Source of the DNA: Gudongella sp964607545
GTDB lineage: Bacteria > Bacillota > Clostridia > Tissierellales > Tissierellaceae
Length of the DNA stretch: 22,247 nucleotides
Assembly: GCA_964607545.1 (NCBI GenBank)
Contig: CAZSLV010000029.1
Span: 1-22,247 of the forward strand
Reading direction: 5' to 3'
Shown: positions 14,562 to 21,666 of the stretch, piece by piece
Numbering within the stretch: position 1 is the first letter of the stretch
Layout of the letters: each line of letters opens with the position of its first letter
Position numbers and translations under genes: made by a program
Notes under the pieces: generated by a model
Seen by the model: only the letters and a program-made list of their open reading frames with translations
Told to the model about the DNA's origin: nothing
Databases searched by the model: none

Positions 14562-15148
14562 AAAAAACCTTCTGGTACCCAATAGTTTTTATGGCTTTTA
14601 TAACTGCTATATTTACATTTATTCTTGCTTATATGGAATATTCAACAGCTGAGATGGTAAGGGCAAATCAAGATTATGAATTAGAATCAAAAATCCTTTA
14701 TGCTTTTGATATCCCTGTTTCGGATAACTCAATTAAGGGAGTAAATACTTTATTTAATGAAAAAATATCCAAAAATGGAGATATATATGAATATAAGGAG
14801 GATGGAGTCTTACAAGCCTATGCCTTCCCAGTAGATGGATCTGGTTTATGGGGAAGTATAGAAGGCTATGTAGCTATTTCAAAGGATTACTCTACCCTGC
14901 TTGGCCTAACCTTTATAACCCAATCTGAGACTCCAGGTTTGGGAGGAAGAATAGGTGAAGAAGAATACTTAAGTCAATTTAGGGATTTAGATATATCTGC
15001 TAGTGCCAAGGGGGAGTATGTTGTTTATAACCCAGCACCTGGAGGAAATGTTGATGCTATAGCAGGTGCAACTTTAACTTCTAAGTCTGTTTCAAAATTG
15101 ATGAATGAAGATATTCATAGATTTATAGAAGAAAGAAAGGGGGAGTAA
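14558..15148 (+). CDS. nqrC: Nqr/Rnf subunit C/G, FMN-binding protein
   Basis: Membrane-anchored, externally facing FMN subunit that passes electrons through the complex. One N-terminal membrane helix (about 8-27) is followed by an extracytoplasmic FMN-binding domain. Family marks are GSGLWGSIEGYVAISKD, ITQSETPGLGGRIG and the flavinylation site AGATLTS (169-175), with Thr 172 the expected phosphodiester FMN attachment residue placed by ApbE. At 196 residues it is the size of RnfG and shorter than Vibrio NqrC. The start codon overlaps the nqrB stop in ATGA, so translation is probably coupled. No apbE gene is present in the window. Confidence 0.88.
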   Translation: MKKTFWYPIVFMAFITAIFTFILAYMEYSTAEMVRANQDYELESKILYAFDIPVSDNSIKGVNTLFNEKISKNGDIYEYKEDGVLQAYAFPVDGSGLWGSIEGYVAISKDYSTLLGLTFITQSETPGLGGRIGEEEYLSQFRDLDISASAKGEYVVYNPAPGGNVDAIAGATLTSKSVSKLMNEDIHRFIEERKGE

Positions 15149-15151
15149 ATA

Positions 15152-15769
15152 ATGGCAAAGCAAAGTCCAAGTAATATACTTTCAATGGGTATATGGTATG
15201 ATAACCCCGTATTTAGACAATTGATTGGGATTTGTTCCGCCCTTGCTGTTACTAACTTGATGTTTAATTCTCTTATCATGGGAATAGGTTTAACTTTTGT
15301 AACTGCATTGTCTTCATTTACTATTTCGGCTATTAGAACCTTTACCCCAAAGCACATTAGGATGATGGTGCAAGTACTTATAATAGCAGCATATGTAATA
15401 ATTGTAGATATATATTTAAAAGCTTTCATGCCTGAGATGAGTAAGGCCCTAGGACCTTATGTAGGCCTTATAATAACAAACTGTATAATTATGGGAAGGG
15501 CAGAAGCATATGCCCAAAAAAATCCACCTATTGCATCTTTAATAGATGGTTTTGCAAATGGAGTAGGCTATACAGGAGTACTTTTATTTATAGCTTTTTT
15601 CAGAGAATTGATGGGATTTGGAACTTTATTTGGCTTTAGGATACTTGGAGATTGGTGGACATCATGGACTATTATGATAATGCCTCCAAGTGCATTTTTC
15701 TTGCTTGCAATAGTTATTTGGATAACACACAATATACAAGATAAGTATGCTACAAGGGAGGCGAAGTAA
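15152..15769 (+). CDS. nqrD: Na+-NQR subunit D
   Basis: Integral membrane subunit (205 residues, six hydrophobic segments) that, with NqrE, holds an intramembrane iron centre. The expected cysteine ligands are seen as Cys 28 in GICSALAVT and Cys 111 in ITNCIIMGRAEAYA. NPPIASLIDGFANGVGYTG and FRELMGFGTLFG match NqrD closely along the whole length, including the spacing of the two inverted halves. Its start is 3 nt after nqrC with GGGGGAG upstream. The stop codon abuts the ATG of nqrE. Similarity extends to RnfE, but pattern and context favour NqrD. Confidence 0.93.
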   Translation: MAKQSPSNILSMGIWYDNPVFRQLIGICSALAVTNLMFNSLIMGIGLTFVTALSSFTISAIRTFTPKHIRMMVQVLIIAAYVIIVDIYLKAFMPEMSKALGPYVGLIITNCIIMGRAEAYAQKNPPIASLIDGFANGVGYTGVLLFIAFFRELMGFGTLFGFRILGDWWTSWTIMIMPPSAFFLLAIVIWITHNIQDKYATREAK

Positions 15770-16360
15770 ATGATTGAACTTAATCCTATGATTATATTTA
15801 TTGCAGCTATCTTTACAAATAACATGATCCTTTCGAACTTCCTTGGTATGTGTTCCTTTGTTGCTGTTTCCAAAGAAATAAATACTTCTCTAGGCCTAGG
15901 CCAAGCTGTAACTTTTGTTTTAGCAGCAACATCAATTATAAACTACCTAGTATATCATTATATTTTAGTGCCTTTTAATTTAGAGTTTTTAAGGTTTATT
16001 ATATTTATAATTTCCATAGCAGCTTTTGTTCAACTTCTTGAAATGGTTTTGGAAAGATATATACCAAACCTTTATTATGCTCTAGGTATATTTTTACCTT
16101 TAATTACAGTAAATTGTGCAATATTAGGTGTTTCTTTATTTATGATAATTCGTGAATATACATTCCTACAATCATTTGCATTTGCAGTAGGGTCTGGTAT
16201 TGGTTGGACACTGGCAATTGTAGCCTTGGCTGGTATAAGACAAAGGTTGAAAAGAGCTACTGTGCCAAAGGGACTGGAAGGTCCTGGCATCACCCTAATA
16301 GTAACTGGGTTGATGGCTCTTGCTTTTATAGGATTCTCAGGAATAGTACAAATACAATAG
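15770..16360 (+). CDS. nqrE: Na+-NQR subunit E
   Basis: Integral membrane partner of NqrD, 196 residues with six hydrophobic segments. The iron-centre cysteines are Cys 28 (FLGMCSFVAVSKE) and Cys 116 (LITVNCAILG). ALGIFLPLITVNCAI, GSGIGWTLAIVALAGIRQ and VPKGLEGPGITLIVTGLMAL are near-diagnostic for NqrE rather than RnfA. The ATG follows the nqrD stop directly (TAAATG), with GGGAGGCG as ribosome site, so the two partners are translated in step. Together with NqrD it forms the ion-conducting core of the complex. Confidence 0.94.
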   Translation: MIELNPMIIFIAAIFTNNMILSNFLGMCSFVAVSKEINTSLGLGQAVTFVLAATSIINYLVYHYILVPFNLEFLRFIIFIISIAAFVQLLEMVLERYIPNLYYALGIFLPLITVNCAILGVSLFMIIREYTFLQSFAFAVGSGIGWTLAIVALAGIRQRLKRATVPKGLEGPGITLIVTGLMALAFIGFSGIVQIQ

Positions 16361-16370
16361 GGGGGATCTT

Positions 16371-17468
16371 ATGAGTACAATAATAATATCGACAGCTTCT
16401 ATAACAATAATAACTGCCTTATTTGCTGTCTTACTAACAGTAGCAGATAGAACTATTAATAACTATGGTATAGTTAAATTAACCATTAACGATGAAAAAG
16501 AATATGATGTAGAGGGAGGATCTTCCTTACTTTCTACCCTAACAGCCGAAAAGATATTTATACCTTCAGCTTGTGGTGGTAAGGGTACTTGCGGTTATTG
16601 TAAGGTCCAAATCCTTGAAGGTGGGGGGCCAGTCTTGGCAACAGAAACCCCCTTTATGAGTGCTGAGGAACTAGCAGACAATGTAAGGCTATCATGCCAA
16701 TGCAAGGTCAAGCAAGACATTAAAATACAAATTCCAGAAGAATTATTTAATGTAAAAGAATTTGAAGCCCTAGTTGAAGAGATAGTGGTACTGACAGACA
16801 CTATCAAAAAGTTAAGGTTTAAGCTACCACCAGACCAGGAATTTAACTTTAAGCCTGGACAATATGTTCAACTTAAGGCGCCTCTTTATGATGGAAATGA
16901 CGAGGAAGTATACAGGGCATACTCCATAGCATCATCACCAACAGATAAGGGTTACATAGATCTTATTATTGGTTATGTGCCAGAGGGTATAGCTACGACC
17001 TATGTTCACCACCATTTAAATGTGGGAGATAAGGTTACAATCAATGGTCCTTTTGGAGATTTCTATTATCAAGATAATGATAGGGAAATGGTCATGGTAG
17101 CAGTTGGTACTGGGGTAGCTCCTATTTTATCATTATTAAATTATATGAGGACCAATGATATTAAGAGAAAGGCAACCTTCTACTTTGGTGCAAAGACCCC
17201 TAAAGATTTATTTATGCTAGATTACTTCAAGGAACTTGAAGATACACTTTATGATTTTAAGTTTATTCCTACCCTATCAAGGGTCAGTGATGAAGATAAT
17301 TGGCAGGGTGAGAAGGGCAGGGTAAACAATGCTATTGAAAAGATGGTCCTAGATGGTGAAAACAAGGAAGCTTATTTATGTGGTAATGAACCTATGATAG
17401 ATAGTGTAGTCCAAGCTTTAACCGCAAAGGAGATTCCTGCTGAATTAATTTATTATGATAAGTTTTAA
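16371..17468 (+). CDS. nqrF: Na+-NQR subunit F, NADH dehydrogenase (2Fe-2S, FAD)
   Basis: Electron-input subunit that oxidises NADH at the cytoplasmic face and passes electrons through FAD and a 2Fe-2S centre. It has one N-terminal membrane helix (3-25), then a ferredoxin domain with Cys 68, 74, 77 and 109 in SACGGKGTCGYCKVQ and RLSCQC. The FAD-binding RAYSIASSP (182-190) follows, then an NADH-binding GTGVAPILSLL (246-256), CGNEPM and an aromatic/acidic C-terminus. At 365 residues it is about 40 shorter than Vibrio NqrF, with all domains present. Rnf operons have no such subunit, so its presence defines the operon as Nqr-like. A terminator follows at 17524-17552. Confidence 0.94.
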   Translation: MSTIIISTASITIITALFAVLLTVADRTINNYGIVKLTINDEKEYDVEGGSSLLSTLTAEKIFIPSACGGKGTCGYCKVQILEGGGPVLATETPFMSAEELADNVRLSCQCKVKQDIKIQIPEELFNVKEFEALVEEIVVLTDTIKKLRFKLPPDQEFNFKPGQYVQLKAPLYDGNDEEVYRAYSIASSPTDKGYIDLIIGYVPEGIATTYVHHHLNVGDKVTINGPFGDFYYQDNDREMVMVAVGTGVAPILSLLNYMRTNDIKRKATFYFGAKTPKDLFMLDYFKELEDTLYDFKFIPTLSRVSDEDNWQGEKGRVNNAIEKMVLDGENKEAYLCGNEPMIDSVVQALTAKEIPAELIYYDKF

Positions 17469-17523
17469 TAAGAGGCGAAATAAAGCCTTATAAATAGAAC
17501 TTTTTTAATCCTTATAAAAGAAT

Positions 17524-17552
17524 AAAAGTCTCTTCTAACTGAAGAGGCTTTT
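17524..17552 (+). terminator. Terminator of the nqr operon
   Basis: AAAAGTCTCTTC (17524-17535) pairs with GAAGAGGCTTTT (17541-17552), with one U-G pair and the loop TAACT, followed by CTTTG. Confidence 0.82.
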
Positions 17553-17566
17553 CTTTGATTAAGATA

Positions 17567-17575
17567 TGGTATAAT
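17567..17575 (+). promoter_or_regulatory. Extended -10 promoter of the RelA/SpoT-like gene
   Basis: TG-G-TATAAT at 17567-17575, 30 nt before the preferred start codon and just after the nqr terminator. Its position argues against the longer reading frame that begins at 17555. Confidence 0.55.
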
Positions 17576-17605
17576 AATTTTAGTACTAGGATAAGGGGGT
17601 TTATA

Positions 17606-18961
17606 ATGAAGCTTGAACTTTTTGATTTTATTGATACCACACTATCGCTTATTGAAGATAAGTCAGAAGACCTAAACCGAGTGGCTACTGAGCTTGAGAA
17701 GTTTTTTAATGATAGTTTGTTTATCAAGGATCACTTTTTAAATGTTAATTACCGTATAAAGTCAGCAGAATCTTTAAAAGAAAAGATCCTAAGACATAAT
17801 TTTTACTTAAAATATGAAAATCCTGAAGAATTGGTAGCTAGCTTATCTGATTTAATAGGCTTTAGGATAGAATGTAGATTTATTGAAGATGAAGGTAAAA
17901 TTTATAATGACATAGTCAAACTATTTAATATAGAAAAGGAAAAGGGCTATTATTCAAACTTTTTAAATGAAAGTATATCCCTTTACTTGGAAGAAAAACA
18001 ACCTCAAATTCAAAAAAATGGTTTTGAAATTTATAAGATAGATGGTAGGTACTCAAAAGATGGAGTAATTGTTAACTTTGAATTGCAAATTAAATCTATG
18101 GTTAATGTTTTTTGGGGGGATATAGACCATAGGGTATTGTATAAAAACTTCAATTACATGCTAACAGAAGACTTTTTTAGGGATATTATGTCTTCTATTA
18201 AAGATAATTTAACCATGATTGATAGGCAATTAATGTTGATATATAACCACTTAAGCTCTATGGATTCTAGTTCTTCCTTAAGTAAGAGAAACCAATTAAA
18301 GAGTTTGTTATCAAAAACCATTCACGACATATATATAGTAAAGGTTAGACAGGAAGTGGGATTTGTCCTAGACTTTAAAAAGTCTACTGACACCATAGTT
18401 AACTTTATATTTACTAGGGTAGATGATGGCAATGGGTCTTATAGCGAAAACTTTCTTAGAGTCTTAAATAAATTAAATGTAATTGGCAAAAAGAATGTTG
18501 ATTTTAACTCATATATTGAGTTTGAAAATGAAATTTCCTATGAAAGTGAATTTGCAAAAAGAATGGGTCTTAAAATCATGGGGGTTATAAATAGGGACTT
18601 TAGGTGGAACTTGTTTTTTAAGATAATTAATGAAATTGAAGAAGGTACTAAAAAAGAGAACTTTGAAGCTTTTCTAAATTATATAAAAGCAGCCTATGTC
18701 TTGCTTATTAATACTTCCATGGAGGGGATGAAGTTATCCACTGAAGAACATGAGTCCATAAGCAATTACCTAATGGAAGCTATACTTGATAGCTTTTGTC
18801 TTGAATCCAGTATAGATTTTGTTTGTAATTGTAAGATGGATGAATTAAGAGATGAGTTAATTCATTTGATGGGTCCTCTTAACACTTTTTCCCAGTGGCA
18901 AGACCAGAAGGAAAAAATTAGGCAGGTAATTATGGACTATGGAAAGATAAATAACCACTAA
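17606..18961 (+). CDS. RelA/SpoT-type (p)ppGpp synthetase-domain protein with large C-terminal extension
   Basis: Probable alarmone synthetase that transfers pyrophosphate from ATP to GTP or GDP. The RelA_SpoT nucleotidyltransferase domain spans about 45-185 of 451 residues: YRIKSAESLKEKI (49-61), SDLIGFRIECRF (81-92, with the Mg-binding-type Asp), a divergent middle, VNFELQIKSM (156-165, with the conserved Glu) and GDIDHRVLYK (171-180). Key acidic residues are therefore present, suggesting activity. No HD hydrolase, TGS or ACT domain is seen. The remaining ~265 residues are mainly helical and not recognised; they end in VCNCKMDELRDELIHLMGPLN. Typical small synthetases are 200-250 residues, so this is roughly double. 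ATG 17606 is preceded by AAGGGGG. Product (ppGpp, ppApp or a toxin-like role) cannot be told. Confidence 0.78.
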   Translation: MKLELFDFIDTTLSLIEDKSEDLNRVATELEKFFNDSLFIKDHFLNVNYRIKSAESLKEKILRHNFYLKYENPEELVASLSDLIGFRIECRFIEDEGKIYNDIVKLFNIEKEKGYYSNFLNESISLYLEEKQPQIQKNGFEIYKIDGRYSKDGVIVNFELQIKSMVNVFWGDIDHRVLYKNFNYMLTEDFFRDIMSSIKDNLTMIDRQLMLIYNHLSSMDSSSSLSKRNQLKSLLSKTIHDIYIVKVRQEVGFVLDFKKSTDTIVNFIFTRVDDGNGSYSENFLRVLNKLNVIGKKNVDFNSYIEFENEISYESEFAKRMGLKIMGVINRDFRWNLFFKIINEIEEGTKKENFEAFLNYIKAAYVLLINTSMEGMKLSTEEHESISNYLMEAILDSFCLESSIDFVCNCKMDELRDELIHLMGPLNTFSQWQDQKEKIRQVIMDYGKINNH

Positions 18962-19008
18962 GAATTGAATAAAAGTAAAAGTGATAACTTATAATAATTG
19001 GGTACTAT

Positions 19009-19014
19009 TATAAT
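19009..19014 (+). promoter_or_regulatory. -10 element of the ferritin-like gene
   Basis: TATAAT at 19009-19014, 24 nt before the start codon. No convincing -35 is visible. Confidence 0.4.
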
Positions 19015-19038
19015 ATTAGGATAAGAAAGGGTGATTTT

Positions 19039-19530
19039 ATGTTAAAAGAAGAGTTAAATGTAATTAAACAAGCAATTTTAAATGAGTTAGAAGGCTATGA
19101 ATTTTACAAAATGGCAGCAAAGCAAGCTGGAACTGGAGGAAGTGCAAATGCTTTCTTAGAACTTGCTAATGAAGAAAAAAAACACATAGATTATTTAGAA
19201 GCCTTGTTCCTAAAGGTAAAGGATGGCCTTGAAGATGAAAAAGCTATGGCATTTTCTGAAGGACCCCCTTCACCTGATATATATAAGTGGGATAAGTTGG
19301 ACAAAGATTTGACCTCCTTGGCTATGTCTGTATTTAGCATAGGGATGCAAATGGAAAAGGATTCTATCGAATTTTATAAAAAAGCTAAAGAATCAAGTAC
19401 AATAGAAGAAGCTAAGACACTCTATGACCTTTTAATCAAATGGGAGAAGGTCCATTTGGATCAATTCAGTGAACAATATGAAATGTATAGGGAAGATTGG
19501 TGGGCTGACCAAAACTTCGCACCGTTTTAA
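19039..19530 (+). CDS. Rubrerythrin-like ferritin-family protein (diiron four-helix bundle, no rubredoxin domain)
   Basis: Cytosolic four-helix diiron protein of the rubrerythrin/COG1633 group, likely involved in peroxide reduction or iron handling. Two ExxH metal motifs are seen, EEKKH (45-49) and WEKVH (135-139). Additional Glu residues lie in helices 1 (ELEGYEFY, 16-23) and 3 (MEKDSIEFY, 105-113), as expected for a carboxylate-bridged diiron site. The C-terminal Cys-x2-Cys rubredoxin domain of classical rubrerythrin is absent, so an external electron donor would be needed. The last residues (DWWADQNFAPF) are an aromatic tail common in this subgroup. AAAGGGTGA precedes the ATG. A weak terminator follows, then lrgA. 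Confidence 0.88.
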   Translation: MLKEELNVIKQAILNELEGYEFYKMAAKQAGTGGSANAFLELANEEKKHIDYLEALFLKVKDGLEDEKAMAFSEGPPSPDIYKWDKLDKDLTSLAMSVFSIGMQMEKDSIEFYKKAKESSTIEEAKTLYDLLIKWEKVHLDQFSEQYEMYREDWWADQNFAPF

Positions 19531-19532
19531 AA

Positions 19533-19560
19533 AAATAACAGGGGTGACCCTGTTATTTCT
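19533..19560 (+). terminator. Hairpin between the ferritin-like gene and lrgA, possibly leaky
   Basis: AAATAACAGGG (19533-19543) pairs perfectly with CCCTGTTATTT (19548-19558) around GTGA. The following bases (CT, then ATGATAAG) give no proper T-tract beyond the stem, so some read-through into lrgA is likely. Confidence 0.75.
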
Positions 19561-19581
19561 ATGATAAGAAAGGAAATAAGT

Positions 19582-19950
19582 ATGAAAAATTTGAAGCAGT
19601 TTGGACTTATACTATTCATTTTATGGATTGGAAACCTACTACAAGGCATCTTTGACCTAGCCTTGCCAGGCAATGTAATTGGTATGATGATTTTACTAGT
19701 ATTACTTTCTAGTAAAATACTTAAGTTAAAATCAGTAGAGAATATAAGTAGTGTTCTATTAGACCACTTATCATTTTTATTTATACCAACGGCAGTTGGC
19801 ATTATTACAGTCTTATACTTGTTAGAAGGTAATATTGCAAAACTTTTATTTATTGTATTTATAAGCTTTTTTGTAGTAATGATTGTAACAGGACTGACTA
19901 TTGAGTCTTTGATTAGGCTTAAAAATAAGAAAGGAAGAGACCTAAATTGA
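19582..19950 (+). CDS. lrgA: CidA/LrgA family holin-like membrane protein
   Basis: Small membrane protein (122 residues, four hydrophobic segments) of the LrgA/CidA family, linked in Staphylococcus and Bacillus to murein hydrolase control and, with LrgB, to pyruvate transport. The segment LPGNVIGMMILLVLL and the later HLSFLFIPTAVGII are family signatures. ATG 19582 has AAGGAAA upstream; the in-frame ATG at 19561 has no ribosome site. It overlaps lrgB by one base (TGATG). Only 23 nt separate the upstream hairpin from the start, leaving no room for a separate promoter downstream of it. No LytS/LytR-type regulator is in the window. Confidence 0.9.
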   Translation: MKNLKQFGLILFILWIGNLLQGIFDLALPGNVIGMMILLVLLSSKILKLKSVENISSVLLDHLSFLFIPTAVGIITVLYLLEGNIAKLLFIVFISFFVVMIVTGLTIESLIRLKNKKGRDLN

Positions 19951-20645
19951 TGCAATATGTAGATACTCCTTTATTTGGAGTTGGAATTTCAATCTTAGCT
20001 TATACTTTATCATCTTACATTGCAAAAAGGGTGCGGATAAAAATATTAAACCCCTTGCTCTTAACGATGATTTTTATAGTTAGTCTTTTACTCTTATTTA
20101 ATATAGATTATGATGTGTATAATAAGGGAGGCCACCTAATAACTTTTTTCCTAGGACCTGCCACTGTTGTCTTAGCAGTTCCCCTATACAAGCAAATTCA
20201 TTTATTAAAGGCTAATTTTTTCCCCATTCTTATTGGAATATTAAGTGGGTCTATCGCAGGTATCTTATCAATCTTTGTTCTAGGAAGGATCCTAGGCTTA
20301 GACTTAATTTTAATTTCTTCTTTAATACCAAAGTCCACAACCACCCCTATAGCTATGGAGATATCTACCTTACTAGGGGGAAACTCATCATTAACTGTAA
20401 CTTTTGTAGTTATCACAGGTTTAAGTGGGTATATAATTGGGGAAAAAGTACTAGAAGTTTTTAAAATAAAGGATCCAATTGCAAGGGGTATTGCCCTAGG
20501 GACATCCGCCCACGCCCTTGGAACAGCAAAGGCAATGGAAATGGGGGAGGTAGAAGGAGCTATGAGTTCTCTTTCTATTGGGCTAGCGGGTATAGTAACA
20601 GTATTTTTAGTCCCAGTTCTACTGTGGATTATAGAGATAATATAA
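19950..20645 (+). CDS. lrgB: CidB/LrgB family membrane protein
   Basis: Integral membrane partner of LrgA, 231 residues with about seven membrane segments, the usual size. Family motifs are FLGPATVVLAVPLYKQ, LIPKSTTTPIAMEI and ALGTSAHALGTAKAMEMGEVEGAMSSLSIGLAGI, the last forming the conserved C-terminal core. ATG 19950 shares a base with the lrgA stop codon; the TTG just before it is a less likely start. msrA begins 11 nt after the stop, with GGAGG between, so the pair is cotranscribed with methionine-sulfoxide reductases. Proposed functions of the family (export of hydrolases or small organic acids) are not distinguished here. Confidence 0.92.
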   Translation: MQYVDTPLFGVGISILAYTLSSYIAKRVRIKILNPLLLTMIFIVSLLLLFNIDYDVYNKGGHLITFFLGPATVVLAVPLYKQIHLLKANFFPILIGILSGSIAGILSIFVLGRILGLDLILISSLIPKSTTTPIAMEISTLLGGNSSLTVTFVVITGLSGYIIGEKVLEVFKIKDPIARGIALGTSAHALGTAKAMEMGEVEGAMSSLSIGLAGIVTVFLVPVLLWIIEII

Positions 20646-20656
20646 GGAGGGTTAAT

Positions 20657-21133
20657 ATGAAAGAGATATATTTAGCAGGAGGTTGTTTTTGGGGAGTAGA
20701 AGAGTATTTCTCAAGAATTAATGGTGTAGTTGACACTGAGGTGGGTTATGCGAATGGACATACAGAAGAACCAACATATAAACAAGTTTGCACAGGCATA
20801 ACAGGCCATACCGAAACCACTTATATAAAGTATGATGAAAGTAAAGTATCTTTGAAAGACTTACTAGATAGGTTTTTTAGAATTATAGACCCAACACTTT
20901 TAAATAGGCAGGGGGGAGACATAGGAAGTCAGTATCGTACAGGTATATATTACACAGATGAGAAGGATATTGACCCTATAGAAGAAGTAATAAGAGAAAA
21001 ACAAAAAGACTACTCTAAAAAAATTGTGACAGAAGTAATGCCTCTTAAAAAGTATTACCCTGCTGAGGACTACCACCAAGATTATCTTAAAAAAAATCCA
21101 GGTGGCTATTGTCATATTGATATGAGCTTATAG
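20657..21133 (+). CDS. msrA: Peptide methionine (S)-sulfoxide reductase
   Basis: Reduces the S-epimer of methionine sulfoxide in proteins, using thioredoxin-type reductants, as repair after oxidative damage. Active-site motif GGCFWG (8-13) has Cys 10 encoded by TGT, so this copy is not a selenoprotein although some clostridial MsrA are. EVGYANGHTEEPTYKQVCTGITGHTE, FFRIIDPTLLNRQGGDIGSQYRTGIYY and the C-terminal YHQDYLKKNPGGYCHI match the family; the GYC cysteine is a probable resolving residue. The length of 158 residues is typical for the MsrA domain alone (no MsrB fusion). ATG 20657 is 7 nt after AAGGAGG. The frame extended to 20624 lies inside lrgB. Confidence 0.96.
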   Translation: MKEIYLAGGCFWGVEEYFSRINGVVDTEVGYANGHTEEPTYKQVCTGITGHTETTYIKYDESKVSLKDLLDRFFRIIDPTLLNRQGGDIGSQYRTGIYYTDEKDIDPIEEVIREKQKDYSKKIVTEVMPLKKYYPAEDYHQDYLKKNPGGYCHIDMSL

Positions 21134-21141
21134 GAGGCAAA

Positions 21142-21639
21142 ATGATTAAGTTAGATACTTTAAAGACGATGAATGAAGAAGAAAGATTAAAGTACATGTT
21201 AATTTTACTAAAGGGTCAACTTAGTTCTGAAAATGACCCTCTAGCTAACCTATCCAATGCAAGTGGTATAATAAAGGCCTGTATCGATCGAATTAATTGG
21301 GCAGGCTTTTATATACTAAGAGGAGACAACTTGGTTCTAGGACCCTTTCAAGGCCTCCCAGCATGTAATAGGATAGAAATTGGCAAGGGAGTATGTGGAA
21401 GTGCTATTAAGGATATGAAAACCATCCTAGTTGATGATGTAAACCTTTTTGAGGGCCATATAGCTTGTGATTCGGCATCAAAGTCTGAAATAGTAATTCC
21501 AATAATCCTAGGTGGAATTCCCTTTGGAGTTTTAGATATAGATTCACCAGAAAAGAGAAGGTTTACAAGTCTAGAAAAAGATTATTTAGAAAAATTTGTA
21601 GAAATCTTAAACAAGTATATAAAGTGGGATAGGGTATAA
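21142..21639 (+). CDS. msrC: Free methionine-(R)-sulfoxide reductase, GAF domain (fRMsr)
   Basis: GAF-domain enzyme reducing free methionine-R-sulfoxide in the cytosol, complementing MsrA, which acts on the S form. The diagnostic pattern is present: INWAGFYILRGDNLVLGPFQGLPACNRI, then GKGVCGSA and GHIACDSASKSEIVIPI. The three conserved cysteines are at 75, 85 and 109, as in E. coli YebR/MsrC. The length of 165 residues is normal. It starts 8 nt after the msrA stop with TAGGAGG at the junction, so they are certainly coexpressed. Together they cover free and protein-bound Met-SO. The methyltransferase gene starts 27 nt later without an obvious terminator between. Confidence 0.93.
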   Translation: MIKLDTLKTMNEEERLKYMLILLKGQLSSENDPLANLSNASGIIKACIDRINWAGFYILRGDNLVLGPFQGLPACNRIEIGKGVCGSAIKDMKTILVDDVNLFEGHIACDSASKSEIVIPIILGGIPFGVLDIDSPEKRRFTSLEKDYLEKFVEILNKYIKWDRV

Positions 21640-21666
21640 GCCTTATTTACCTAAAGGGGAAATTTA

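Noticed and set aside
13578..17468. Classical Rnf (ferredoxin:NAD) operon
   Set aside because: RnfB and RnfC are absent, order is B-C-D-E-F, and an NqrF with 2Fe-2S, FAD and NADH domains is present.
19527..19955. 142-codon minus-strand frame opposite lrgA
   Set aside because: Covers lrgA exactly in antisense; lrgA has family motifs and a ribosome site while the reverse frame has no recognisable features.
20684..20686. Selenocysteine in MsrA
   Set aside because: Some clostridial MsrA proteins have Sec in GGUFWG, but here the codon is TGT, so it is an ordinary cysteine enzyme.
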